A stretch of DNA of 16,327 nt, taken from the NCBI GenBank assembly GCA_045614825.1, contig JAZLDO010000151.1, positions 1 through 16,327 of the forward strand. The letters are read 5' to 3'. This document shows, piece by piece, positions 8,301 through 15,246 of this stretch (its first letter is position 1; the number at the start of each line of letters is the position of its first letter). The position numbers and the translations under genes were made by a program. The notes beneath the pieces were generated by a model. That model had not been told where the DNA came from, made no database searches, and worked only from the letters and a program-made list of their open reading frames with translations. The stretch comes from Aphodosoma sp045614825. GTDB taxonomy: Bacteria > Bacteroidota > Bacteroidia > Bacteroidales > Paludibacteraceae.

Positions 8301-8739
8301 CATTAGATTGATGTTTTATACGATATAGATTTGTTTTTGCATCATCAAATTTAGTTCGATTGAAGTGTATATTCCACTCAGCACGATAGATGTGAGCATC
8401 GTTGGCTAGGAATGTAAGTTTGCTATAACCATCATTTTTGCCACGTGTGAGAATATTGCGACAGTCGGTAGTGGCGAGACGATTGTTTTTATCGTTATCA
8501 GTTTCTCCATATATTTCGATTTTACCTTTTCTATCGCCTTTGCTACGAGGGTATCGTGGTGTTTTGCCATAAAGGGCAAGGCAGATAGCATCGAGGATAG
8601 TGGATTTGCCACTACCAGTTGATCCGATGATGCTGAAAATAGTGCAATCCTTTAGAACACCCTCTTCGAAATTGATAGTTTCGCCATGTGGATTGTCGAG
8701 AGATGCGAGGTTGAGTATTTCAAGTTTAATAAGTTTCAT
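5332..8739 (-). CDS. sbcC: Nuclease subunit SbcC (Rad50-type ATPase)
   Basis: A 1135-residue SMC-like ATPase that with SbcD forms the Mre11-Rad50-type complex cutting DNA hairpins and blocked double-strand ends. Walker A GSTGSGKST is at 39-47. Two long coiled coils, rich in Lys, Glu, Gln and Asn, flank the zinc-hook motif CPLC (Cys572 and Cys575), which lies at the middle of the chain as expected. The C-terminal half-site has the signature LSGGE (1041-1045), Walker B NLFIDEG (Asp1073, Glu1074) with the D-loop TLD (1078-1080), and the switch His1107 in ISHTD. All catalytic elements are present and the length is normal for the family. It lies 12 nt downstream of sbcD, in the usual sbcD-sbcC order, and ends at the terminator shared with rho. 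Confidence 0.96.
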   Translation of the reverse strand: MKLIKLEILNLASLDNPHGETINFEEGVLKDCTIFSIIGSTGSGKSTILDAICLALYGKTPRYPRSKGDRKGKIEIYGETDNDKNNRLATTDCRNILTRGKNDGYSKLTFLANDAHIYRAEWNIHFNRTKFDDAKTNLYRIKHQSNDSYTEEELDWTSIPQIIGLDYEQFLRTVLLAQGSFANFLTANENDRYALLEKLVGCEELYTAISDEIIARKEVAKNHFAKISASVESIKQDILTDVDFENLINEINRLESSQKSLESTLKQIENALKWYDEEKRKSDEVAKCLTDDEKATAALKEIEEDINLLSRFDTVQPALELLRDIKGLEYKIKSNNQTITEKRENEKAQKSDNDTKSKELNELKNIAKTAEEEQEKFAPIIANARTIKGQITESEKHLNEIKQKQQEAQKEKNTADEKLSQNKKDIELNSKAIASATEQFDTTKKQIEKQLDKLSKDQNSAEESLKAERAKIEGIDADKLLQDKNIANQKFDYTKKAKELIEQYESNNTETNKKKQTKQQLEDENKRLTEQLNALTIEELEQQYNTTRDAYTLITSENWAQHRAQLKSDEPCPLCGAIHHPYCDDTTKVENISHELKDLCDSIGRKLNEQKKNRNTWQTQKSTNDGILSGLETQLTELHKSLTETKEKWEQLRTTFAEIQSYSINNKTSIETLIIQFQNEVETADTALSKYNNTQKEIKRLQNLKDEADKTLSDYKTQSEQQLQKEQNTIDELKKKEVELTAATPILQKQLQDKTTDLQSITKQLNEQQESLQSLNNQLKDMLQGKDPDTFERELKTKTEQAKGDVVAKEKEIQGIVESLKKLEGELTTLQDQLTQDNNKLVQTNTSLTDWINLYNLSNPVITLDDISAIYDSDCDWNSIRKNKEVLQNKKTSTATLLANAQKEHEEHQAGKPQKAQDELLNEQETLKQQYDNDKSLEVEAKAKKKNHDNAQIALGSKAEELQLATEANKNWSDIYDAIGSDGKMLRKIAQCYTLSFLVEYANAEIRRFNTRYELVHVKNSLGIRVIDHDRADDIRDTTSLSGGETFIVSLGLALGLSALSSRNISFDNLFIDEGFGTLDPDALATVIDSLAMLQSSQGKKVCVISHTDTMSERITTQIRVIKTGSGSSRIEIHS

Positions 8740-8751
8740 ATGGCAGTAGAA

Positions 8752-10014
8752 TTAGGCAAGGTTGATATTTTCGATTAAGTCGTTGAGCATTTGGATTTGT
8801 TCTTCGTTCATTTCGACTTTGTGTTTGATTAAGTAGGCTTCTTTGAGAGTCTCAATTGGGTTGCGATTGAGAATGTCGTCGATACTTGTTATTTGAGCGT
8901 TGCCTACGATAGTACTAATATCGATATTTGGATTGATTCTTTGGATTTTACAAAGAATAGCATTTTTGGTTTGAATAAGATTTTCTAATTCTTTGATTTC
9001 GTCGTTCTTTATTTTGTCAGTATGAATTTTTAGTGTTAAATAGTCGAATGTGTCGTGAAATGTGGCATCGTTGCGAGCCTCCAATTCAGTATCTATTAGT
9101 TTTTTGAGTTTTGCAAATGTAAGAGCCTCTTCGTTTTCGGGCAAGATACGCAAACGATGTTGTGGAGTGTAGGTGAGTTTTTCGGTTGAGATTGAATTGT
9201 TGTCGTTGATTGTGATGTAATCGATGCCGTGAGAGTAGTCTTTTTCGGCAAACGACATAGGTAGCACACTACCTGTGTATCGTGCCCATTCGGTGCCCCA
9301 AATGTGTTGGCGTTTGTGGATATGCCCGCAGGTGAGATAGTCGGGGTGGTTTTCCCAATTAGACATATCGACCTCTTCAAGCCCACCGATTATAATTTTT
9401 TCGCTAGCATCTTTAGCGGCAATATCGGCACCTTTGGCATACATGTGTGCCATCATTATGATAGGTTTGTTGGGGTGGAGTTGGCGGGCATGATTGGTGA
9501 GCTCGCGCAAGAAATTATTGACATCCTCTGAGTAGTTGGAGCCCTGCACCGAATCGTTGCGAAGGTATGGCACAGCAAGTATAATAGCTTCTTCGTTGTT
9601 TTGATTGCAAATAGGAATAATAAGGTCGTCGTAGTTGATTACTTTTTTTGAAGTATTATCTTCGTTGATAATCCAATTGCGTTTGACGTTGCCTCGGATT
9701 TGCATATTCATGATAGTAAGCAATTCGCGAGGAGATTCTAAACGACTTGGCGAGTCGTGATTGCCTGCGGTAATGATGATGTGCATCTCGGGAGCGAGGC
9801 TATGAGCTTGAGCTAAAAAATTGTAATATGCAGCTTGAGCAACATTCGAAGGGTTGCCATTGTCGAACACATCGCCAGCTATTAGCAAAGCATCGGGTTG
9901 GTGTTCCTTTATTCTGTTTAGAAGCCAATTGAAAAAATGTTTATGTTCGTCTAATCTATCGTTTCCATGGAATATGTTGCCGATATGCCAATCGCCAGTG
10001 GTGAAGATTTTCAT
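8752..10014 (-). CDS. sbcD: Nuclease subunit SbcD (Mre11-type phosphoesterase)
   Basis: A 420-residue metallophosphoesterase, the nuclease partner of SbcC. The metal-binding motifs appear in order: GDWH (Asp8, His10), GDVFD (Asp48), GNHD (Asn85, His86), MMAH (His190) and GHIH (His231, His233). All residues expected to bind the two Mn ions and act in catalysis are present. The last 130 residues form the capping and SbcC-binding region, including the motif ELEARNDATF typical of SbcD. It starts at the ATG at 10014, 45 nt after the HD-domain gene, and is followed 12 nt later by sbcC, so all three are probably one transcript. Confidence 0.96.
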   Translation of the reverse strand: MKIFTTGDWHIGNIFHGNDRLDEHKHFFNWLLNRIKEHQPDALLIAGDVFDNGNPSNVAQAAYYNFLAQAHSLAPEMHIIITAGNHDSPSRLESPRELLTIMNMQIRGNVKRNWIINEDNTSKKVINYDDLIIPICNQNNEEAIILAVPYLRNDSVQGSNYSEDVNNFLRELTNHARQLHPNKPIIMMAHMYAKGADIAAKDASEKIIIGGLEEVDMSNWENHPDYLTCGHIHKRQHIWGTEWARYTGSVLPMSFAEKDYSHGIDYITINDNNSISTEKLTYTPQHRLRILPENEEALTFAKLKKLIDTELEARNDATFHDTFDYLTLKIHTDKIKNDEIKELENLIQTKNAILCKIQRINPNIDISTIVGNAQITSIDDILNRNPIETLKEAYLIKHKVEMNEEQIQMLNDLIENINLA

Positions 10015-10059
10015 AGTATTAAATTTGAGGTTATAGTTTTGGATGTTTTGTGTTTGGTA

Positions 10060-10635
10060 TTATTTTGATTTTTTAGAAGGGTGATGTCTAAGAGATGCTT
10101 CGTGGATCGATTTTTTATCGGCAGAGTAGATGATTTCGCTAAGTGGGTGTTGTGCAAAATGGCGATGACGATTTTCGTTGAAATGTGAGCCTCCCATATG
10201 CCAAAGAATAGCATCTTTTTCTTCTGGAGAGAGGACAAATCCAGAATAACCGATTTGTCGAACAGAGCGTTGACTATGTCCGCTTGTTTTTTTAATAGAA
10301 TATACTTTTCGAGTTTCTTTGTTGAAGCGTAATTTGTCGGCTTTACAAACATCGTGGAGTAGAGAGGCTATTATTACGCTTTCGATAGGTAATTTATCGG
10401 GGTTTGTGCCATTAGATATTTTATTTTCTCTTAAGGCTAGTGCTTTGTGATAGGTTTCTAATGAGTGACTGACTAAACCGCCTTCGAAACGATGGTGTGA
10501 TTCAGAACCTGGAGCTTCGAAATAACCCATTTTCTCAATATGAGTGATAATTTTTTCGATATCATTACGATTGGTTGAGCGTAATAAAGCTAGGCATTCT
10601 TCTTTCTTTTCTGCTAAAGATTTGTGAGCTTTCAT
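10060..10635 (-). CDS. HD-domain phosphohydrolase
   Basis: A 191-residue single-domain protein of the HD metal-dependent phosphohydrolase superfamily. The ligand pattern is complete: His57 in GGLVSHSLE, His94-Asp95 in ASLLHDVCK, His120 in GHSQRS, His146 in LWHMGG, and Asp173 in YSADKKS. The layout recalls the HD half of YhaM-type 3'-5' exoribonucleases, but the OB-fold nucleic-acid-binding part is missing. A nucleotide or RNA substrate is therefore only a guess. It is the first gene of a likely operon with sbcD and sbcC, 45 nt before sbcD, which suggests, but does not prove, a link to DNA or nucleotide processing. No membrane or signal segment is visible. Confidence 0.85.
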   Translation of the reverse strand: MKAHKSLAEKKEECLALLRSTNRNDIEKIITHIEKMGYFEAPGSESHHRFEGGLVSHSLETYHKALALRENKISNGTNPDKLPIESVIIASLLHDVCKADKLRFNKETRKVYSIKKTSGHSQRSVRQIGYSGFVLSPEEKDAILWHMGGSHFNENRHRHFAQHPLSEIIYSADKKSIHEASLRHHPSKKSK

Positions 10636-10664
10636 AATTTATATTTTAGAAGTTTATTATGTTG

Positions 10665-10697
10665 CAAAGATAATAAAAAAAATGATATATTGACAAT
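10665..10697 (-). promoter_or_regulatory. Promoter of the HD-sbcD-sbcC operon
   Basis: On the minus strand, ATTG at 10697-10694 (three of four bases of the -33 box), a 21-nt spacer, and TATCTTTG at 10672-10665, a perfect -7 box. Transcription would begin near 10658, about 23 nt before the ATG at 10635. No other good match lies in the gap before the yjdM terminator. Confidence 0.55.
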
Positions 10698-10779
10698 AAA
10701 TTATGCTTTTTTTATGCTGGATTTTTGGAAGTTATAAATGGCTTATTTTTTAGGTGTTTATGGTGTGTTATGGTATAAA

Positions 10780-10809
10780 AAAAGTCCTCAAACTAAATAG
10801 AGGACTTTT
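10780..10809 (-). terminator. Terminator of yjdM
   Basis: AAAAGTCCTC (10780-10789) and GAGGACTTTT (10800-10809) form a perfect 10-bp stem with a 10-nt loop. On the minus strand the stem ends in a run of seven U (10783-10777). It sits 15 nt past the yjdM stop and separates that gene from the HD-sbcDC operon downstream. Confidence 0.85.
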
Positions 10810-10824
10810 ATGATAGAAAATGTA

Positions 10825-11160
10825 TTATTTTTTGAGGAAGCAGGTTTTGAGGACGATGCTGCTGCCGTCGATTTTGCAATCAACCTCTTCTGGATTGTCG
10901 GTGAGGCGGATTGATTTTACTTTTGTGCCGCGTTTGATGACCATTGATGAGCCTTTGACTTTGAGGTCTTTGATTACAGTAACGGCATCGCCATCAAATA
11001 GTTCGGCACCATTGCTATCTTTTGCTACTTCAGGACCCTCGTTAGCAGCTGCGTGGTCGTCGGCACTGAATTCGTGCGCACATTCAGGACATACATATAG
11101 CGAACCATCGAAATATACATATTCGCTACCGCATTTTGGACATTTAGTTATTTCACTCAT
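10825..11160 (-). CDS. yjdM: YjdM/PhnA-family zinc ribbon protein
   Basis: A 111-residue protein of the YjdM family (older name PhnA). The N-terminal zinc ribbon has CPKC (Cys7, Cys10) and CPEC (Cys24, Cys27). The C-terminal domain, residues about 48-111, carries the family core DSNGAELFDGDAVTVIKDLK and ends at LKTCFLKK. In E. coli the gene lies near the phosphonate genes, but a role in phosphonate breakdown is not supported and the true function is unknown. The length is normal for the family. It is a single-gene unit with its own terminator and is transcribed away from the DUF5714 gene across a 228-bp gap. Confidence 0.93.
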   Translation of the reverse strand: MSEITKCPKCGSEYVYFDGSLYVCPECAHEFSADDHAAANEGPEVAKDSNGAELFDGDAVTVIKDLKVKGSSMVIKRGTKVKSIRLTDNPEEVDCKIDGSSIVLKTCFLKK

Positions 11161-11315
11161 AAGGGTTTAGTTTTTTAGACATGAAGATATGAATTATTTT
11201 TTTCTTTTAAACGTAAATTATCGTAAATTGTTCATAAATAATAATTTGTGATAATTAGCGTTAAATATTAGAAGTAAGAGTATTTGTTTCGTCTTTTGTG
11301 TCTGTTAATAAAGTA

Positions 11316-11323
11316 CAAAGATA
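11316..11323 (-). promoter_or_regulatory. Possible -7 box for yjdM
   Basis: Minus strand TATCTTTG matches TAnnTTTG exactly. It would start transcription near 11309, giving a long leader of about 150 nt. No TTTG box is found at the right distance, because that region already lies within the plus-strand promoter, so support is weak. Confidence 0.3.
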
Positions 11324-11332
11324 CGAAAAAGT

Positions 11333-11365
11333 TTTCATATGTTTATGATTTTTTTTGTATATTTG
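11333..11365 (+). promoter_or_regulatory. Promoter of the DUF5714 gene
   Basis: TATATTTG at 11358-11365 is a perfect -7 box. TTTC at 11333-11336, 21 nt upstream, matches three of four bases of the -33 box. Transcription would begin near 11372, only about 17 nt before the ATG at 11389. This also argues against the upstream GTG at 11377 as the start. Confidence 0.5.
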
Positions 11366-11388
11366 CAGAATAAATTGTGCGTGATATT

Positions 11389-12078
11389 ATGAAAGAAGAA
11401 TGTTTGATATGTAGTGCTCCATTGGTATATTTGGAAAAAGAACGGTCGATGGAGTGTGCTATATGCCACAAGGTGGAGTATAGCAAGACCTGTTGTGAGC
11501 ATGGTCATTATGTTTGTAATGAGTGCCATACGCGTGGCATTGATGCTATTTATAGGGTTTGTTTTGATGAGACGTCGAAGAATCCTATCGCGATTTTGGA
11601 GAAGATGATGGCGATGCCGTTTTGTCACATGCATGGTCCGGAGCATCATGTGATGGTGGGTGCGGCGTTGTTGACGGCATATAGGAATGCAGGTGGCGAT
11701 ATTGACCTATCGGATGCGTTGGTAGAGTTGATGCGACGAGGCAAGCAGGTGCCAGGCGGTGCATGTGGATTTTGGGGTGCATGCGGAGCTGGATTGAGTT
11801 CGGGTATGTTTGTTTCGATAATAAGTCATTCAACGCCATTGACTGTAGAGCCATTTGCATTGTCGCATAAGATGACATCTTCGTCGCTTGCACGGATTGC
11901 CGAAGTGGGTGGACCTCGATGTTGTAAGCGAGGTGCGTACTTGTCGATTTTGACTGCTATCGACTTTGTAGAGAAGCATTTTGGAGTTGCGATGGAGCGG
12001 TCGGAGGTGGTGTGTCGTCATTGCGGAAAGAATAATCAATGTATAAGGATGCGTTGTCCGTTTTATTTTAGTAAATAA
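11389..12078 (+). CDS. DUF5714 protein, cysteine-rich
   Basis: A 229-residue protein of unknown function that I assign to DUF5714. It has 18 cysteines. The N-terminal part looks like paired zinc or iron sites: CLIC (5-8), CAIC (23-26), CC (35-36) and CNEC (43-46). The middle has the distinctive CGFWGACGAG (126-135) and GGPRCC (174-179). The C-terminus has CRHC (209-212) followed by Cys218 and Cys223. So many paired cysteines suggest metal or iron-sulfur binding, perhaps as an enzyme in anaerobic metabolism; that is inference. Relatives occur in anaerobic bacteria and archaea. The frame is open from GTG 11377, but the ATG at 11389 fits the promoter and the CxxC start better. It converges on the VWA gene and shares its terminator. 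Confidence 0.85.
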   Translation: MKEECLICSAPLVYLEKERSMECAICHKVEYSKTCCEHGHYVCNECHTRGIDAIYRVCFDETSKNPIAILEKMMAMPFCHMHGPEHHVMVGAALLTAYRNAGGDIDLSDALVELMRRGKQVPGGACGFWGACGAGLSSGMFVSIISHSTPLTVEPFALSHKMTSSSLARIAEVGGPRCCKRGAYLSILTAIDFVEKHFGVAMERSEVVCRHCGKNNQCIRMRCPFYFSK

Positions 12079-12128
12079 TATAGTTGTTGGGTCCAAAGTA
12101 AAAAATACACTTTTGTTAGCAGATTATT

Positions 12129-12171
12129 ATAAAAAATGAGAACTATTTAGTCAATAGTTCTCATTTTTTAT
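12129..12171. terminator. Bidirectional terminator between the DUF5714 and DUF2201 genes
   Basis: Perfect 19-bp arms, 12129-12147 and 12153-12171, enclose the loop TAGTC. The core is ATGAGAACTATT with AATAGTTCTCAT, flanked by six A on the left and six T on the right, giving a U-tail in both directions. It lies between two converging genes. Confidence 0.9.
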
Positions 12172-12204
12172 GAAATTGATTGTGTTGTTTATTTCTAATA
12201 TTCC

Positions 12205-13353
12205 CTAATTGTTTTCAATGACGCAGACTCTGCCACTTCGGCGCATCCATTCTTCGTGTTGTTTTAGTTCGTTTTCGGAGCGAAGAATCCAGCATAGTGG
12301 TGTGCGCATAGTAGGTGGTATTTGAGGGTTTGGGGCATATCCATCGGTGTAGATGATTGCTCCATCGTATTCGGGATGCTTGGCAACAAAATTGATGAAT
12401 GGTTGGAAATTAGTGCCTCCACGACCAGTTATTTTGATATTTTCAGAAGCTTTGTCGAGTGTTGTAATTTCGCCAAGTGCGGTGTCGAATTGTACGACAT
12501 CAATTTGTTGTATGCCGTATTTGAAGAAATTATTAATCGTGGTATAGAAATTCTGCAAATCTTTTTTCTGTATACTTCCGCTGACGTCTACGCCGATTAT
12601 CATTCGGGTTGTGAAATCGTAGCGACTGCCCATAGCATCGAACCCAGAACGACGATTAGGGCGCATGCGGGTTAGTTTTCGTGCTTGCGATAGGATAGAA
12701 GCTCTGAACCCAGCCAAGATTTTGCGATAGTCGACACGAGCTTTGGTGGATGCAATGATTTGTTCAACAAGATTGTTTGGTAGAGACCCCCATGTGTGTA
12801 AATCGCGGATAGTTTCGTTGATTTGGGCAGACATAAGTTCATCTTGTTGCCAATTGGCAGCTAAATCGTTGGTAGATTTGTTGTCATTGTTATTGCCACC
12901 ACCAGATTCGTTATTGTCATCATCATCGCTTGTGTCATTATCGTCTGATTTAGGAAGCATTTTTTGAATAGCACGAGCATAGAATTCGTAATGACCTTTA
13001 GAAGGTAGGCGAAAGTTTTTAGGATGATCGATATCGACGCACGAAAGAGAGTAGGAGTCGCCAATGACGCAGTTGCTACCGAGCGCGCGCGCTGTGTTTG
13101 AACATCCTTCAGGTTGGCGTTCGTAAGGGTGTTTTAGTAGAATACGTATGATTTCTACAAGTAGGTATTCTTCTAATTCGATGTCGGTCATATCGTTGCA
13201 CAGAGTAGGATTGACCTCTATGAGACCTTTGCCTGTGCGAATAGGACATTTGATGCTACTGTTTTCGACAAGGCGATGAGTGCAGAAAACAACAAATAGA
13301 GCCTCTTCGCAAAGAAACCAACGTTGAGTTATTTTTGATATGCGTTCTTTCAT
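12205..13353 (-). CDS. DUF2201 protein: degenerate metallopeptidase-like domain plus VWA domain
   Basis: A 382-residue protein of the COG3864 type. The N-terminal domain (about 1-125) corresponds to the putative metallopeptidase domain, but the usual HExxH reads VEIIR (66-70): Glu67 remains and both His are gone. A low-complexity linker rich in Asp, Asn and Gly spans 136-165. The C-terminal VWA-like domain (about 248-382) keeps a full metal site: DVSGS (Asp256, Ser258, Ser260), Thr314 and Asp337 in YTDGY. VWA domains of this kind bind partner proteins and are commonly paired with MoxR ATPases. The frame extends to a TTG at 13374, inside the upstream gene. The ATG at 13353, 4 nt after the MoxR stop, is the better start. 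It is the last gene of the operon. Confidence 0.85.
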   Translation of the reverse strand: MKERISKITQRWFLCEEALFVVFCTHRLVENSSIKCPIRTGKGLIEVNPTLCNDMTDIELEEYLLVEIIRILLKHPYERQPEGCSNTARALGSNCVIGDSYSLSCVDIDHPKNFRLPSKGHYEFYARAIQKMLPKSDDNDTSDDDDNNESGGGNNNDNKSTNDLAANWQQDELMSAQINETIRDLHTWGSLPNNLVEQIIASTKARVDYRKILAGFRASILSQARKLTRMRPNRRSGFDAMGSRYDFTTRMIIGVDVSGSIQKKDLQNFYTTINNFFKYGIQQIDVVQFDTALGEITTLDKASENIKITGRGGTNFQPFINFVAKHPEYDGAIIYTDGYAPNPQIPPTMRTPLCWILRSENELKQHEEWMRRSGRVCVIENN

Positions 13354-13357
13354 AGAG

Positions 13358-14458
13358 TTATAGTTTTTCGACAAAATCAGTTAACATGTCATATACCTCT
13401 TTGGCATTGACAACCATAAACACGATAGCTTCTTCGTAGGTGCCTTTTTCGAATATAGTAGTGAAATTGGCAAGAGTCTCTTTTTGTTTGTTGATGCGTA
13501 GCCAATTGATGTATTTAGCAAGATTTTCGCTGACAAGTTTATTTTCACGTTCGTTGAATTTAGCATTGTTGAGGAATCGGAAAATAGATTCGTTGAGAAT
13601 AGCAAATTCGTGGAGTTGGTATTTCTCGATATTTTTTATAGTTTTATCGTATTTTGTAAGCAAATCTTTGCCCGTGATAGTGTTGTTTTGTTGCGCACTA
13701 CGCACGAAAGCAGCCGTAGCAGCAGCACCGATGATACCTGCAATTATTTTTTTATGAATATCTTTGATTATACCAACATTGAGCATAATGTCGGACACTT
13801 TTTTCCAAGCACGGCGGTCGGCACTTTTGTCGAGCCCTTGGTATGCATTTCTTTTTTTATCGTTGGTGTCGCCATCGAGCCAAGTAGGATTGTCTTGTAT
13901 GAAGTTGATGACACGATTGTCTAATTTGTTGGCAACAGCCCAATTGAGCCATTCTTCGACAGTAGGTTTGAATTCATAGATATTGAAACGAGAAACGAGG
14001 GCAGGGTCGAGATCGGTTAGTTGGTATTCCTCGCCATCGTTAACGGCAGCTATGACGCGACTACCTGTGGGGAGGAGTTTGCCTGCGAGTTTACGGTTGA
14101 GAGTAAGGTCCATCACAGTTTGTAGGATTTCGGGGCGAGCACGATTCAATTCGTCTAGGAATAAAACGATCGGTTTTCCGTCGATAGGGAACCAATAGGG
14201 CGGAGTGAAATCGGTTTGTGATGTTATGTTGCCTTTAGAGTCTTTAGTTTCTATTTTAGATGGGAGACCAATGATATCGCCAGGGTCGGACATTTGACCG
14301 AGGAATAGAGTTACGACTTTCATTCCTTCCTTTTGGAAATAGTTTGTGAGAATTTCGGATTTACCAATACCATGTTTGCCAACGAGCATGATGTTTTGGG
14401 TTGCAGGAGTGAGATTGAGGGTCTCTTTAAGTTCGGTTGAATTGATTACTATAGACAT
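13358..14458 (-). CDS. MoxR-family AAA+ ATPase
   Basis: A 366-residue AAA+ ATPase of the MoxR group, chaperone-like motors that usually act on a VWA partner. Walker A is GKHGIGKS (27-34) and Walker B is IVLFLDE (Asp102, Glu103). Sensor 1 is Asn140 in AAVND, the arginine finger is Arg157 in ALVSRF, and the likely sensor 2 is Arg215/Arg216 before Trp218. MoxR-type segments MSDPGDIIGLP (56-66) and LDELNRARPE (101-110) are clear. The last 110 residues are helical and specific to this subgroup. All catalytic residues are intact. It ends 4 nt before the VWA-domain gene, as expected for a coupled pair like RavA-ViaA, and begins 30 nt after an unrecognised gene. Confidence 0.92.
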   Translation of the reverse strand: MSIVINSTELKETLNLTPATQNIMLVGKHGIGKSEILTNYFQKEGMKVVTLFLGQMSDPGDIIGLPSKIETKDSKGNITSQTDFTPPYWFPIDGKPIVLFLDELNRARPEILQTVMDLTLNRKLAGKLLPTGSRVIAAVNDGEEYQLTDLDPALVSRFNIYEFKPTVEEWLNWAVANKLDNRVINFIQDNPTWLDGDTNDKKRNAYQGLDKSADRRAWKKVSDIMLNVGIIKDIHKKIIAGIIGAAATAAFVRSAQQNNTITGKDLLTKYDKTIKNIEKYQLHEFAILNESIFRFLNNAKFNERENKLVSENLAKYINWLRINKQKETLANFTTIFEKGTYEEAIVFMVVNAKEVYDMLTDFVEKL

Positions 14459-14488
14459 GGGTATGAAAATATTAGGTTAATAAATAGA

Positions 14489-15220
14489 TTATCTTATTGG
14501 GAAAAAATCTTTTAGTTTGGTTTTGCTATGGGCTTCGATTAGGATTTTTAGGTCTTCTATTTGTTCGGGAAGGCGTTGTTTGTAAGAGCCCCACCAAGCA
14601 TCGATGTATACACCTAATTTGTTGTTAGGCAAGTTGACTTTGATGCGTAATCGTCGTTTTTGTTCTATGTACATGTATTTTATATTAGGATAGTCTTTCA
14701 TAGCGTCAGAGAATGTAGCCTTAATGGCAAGAAGAGCCATATTGTTGGTTTTTACTTTTTTAGAGATAATTTTTATAATGCTTTCCCATTCGTTTAAATA
14801 AGTGTCGAAGTTCTCTTTTTGTCGGATAATCCATTTAGCAATATCCTCAACACGATAGTTGCGAAGGGCGGTTGTAGCTATGTTTTTGTCGTTTATTTTT
14901 ACCTTGATGCATTGGTGTGATTTTTCAAGATATAATGTGCATATAGGTGATATTTTTACGATTAGGCGATAGTTAGATGTAAATACATTACCATTGATTT
15001 TTTGAATACTAAAATCAGCTTGGTCGATAACGTTATTACCTAATAGTTGCACGTTAATTTCGGAAATCGAAGGTGGTAGGAGGAAAAGGGATTTTTCTTC
15101 TGTCATGTCGTTTGCCATTTTGGCTGTGATAAACATGTCGCGCGCATCATTTTTGTTTTTGTTTTCAGACAAAACCTTCAGTATTTTGTTGTAGATTGAG
15201 CGTTTATTATATTCGGTCAT
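14489..15220 (-). CDS. Unrecognised operon protein
   Basis: A 243-residue protein that I do not recognise. It is lysine-, asparagine- and isoleucine-rich, with two cysteines (in ISPICTL and SHQCIKV) and no signal peptide, membrane helix or known catalytic motif. The N-terminus and the middle (about 120-165) look helical. The segments between and after look like beta-strands, for example INVQLLGNNVI and KYMYIEQKRRLRIKVNLP. The frame is intact, with an ATG at 15220 and short gaps on both sides: 26 nt after the AAA+ gene and 30 nt before the MoxR gene. Its place between two AAA+ ATPases suggests an adaptor, substrate or effector of the system, but nothing in the sequence proves this. Confidence 0.8.
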   Translation of the reverse strand: MTEYNKRSIYNKILKVLSENKNKNDARDMFITAKMANDMTEEKSLFLLPPSISEINVQLLGNNVIDQADFSIQKINGNVFTSNYRLIVKISPICTLYLEKSHQCIKVKINDKNIATTALRNYRVEDIAKWIIRQKENFDTYLNEWESIIKIISKKVKTNNMALLAIKATFSDAMKDYPNIKYMYIEQKRRLRIKVNLPNNKLGVYIDAWWGSYKQRLPEQIEDLKILIEAHSKTKLKDFFPIR

Positions 15221-15246
15221 AATACTTATATTTTTTAGGTTGATTA

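Noticed and set aside
10636..10779. Possible small RNA or gene in the gap between the HD gene and the yjdM terminator.
   Set aside because: Only the promoter boxes for the HD operon stand out; there is no open frame of useful length or stable fold that I can see.
11335..11893. Minus-strand frames opposite the DUF5714 gene.
   Set aside because: Their histidine-, methionine- and threonine-rich composition is typical of an antisense frame, and the cysteine motifs on the plus strand clearly mark the real gene.
13354..13374. TTG start of the DUF2201 protein at 13374, overlapping the MoxR gene.
   Set aside because: The ATG at 13353 follows the MoxR stop by 4 nt and fits a coupled operon; the first seven codons would just extend into the coding end of MoxR.
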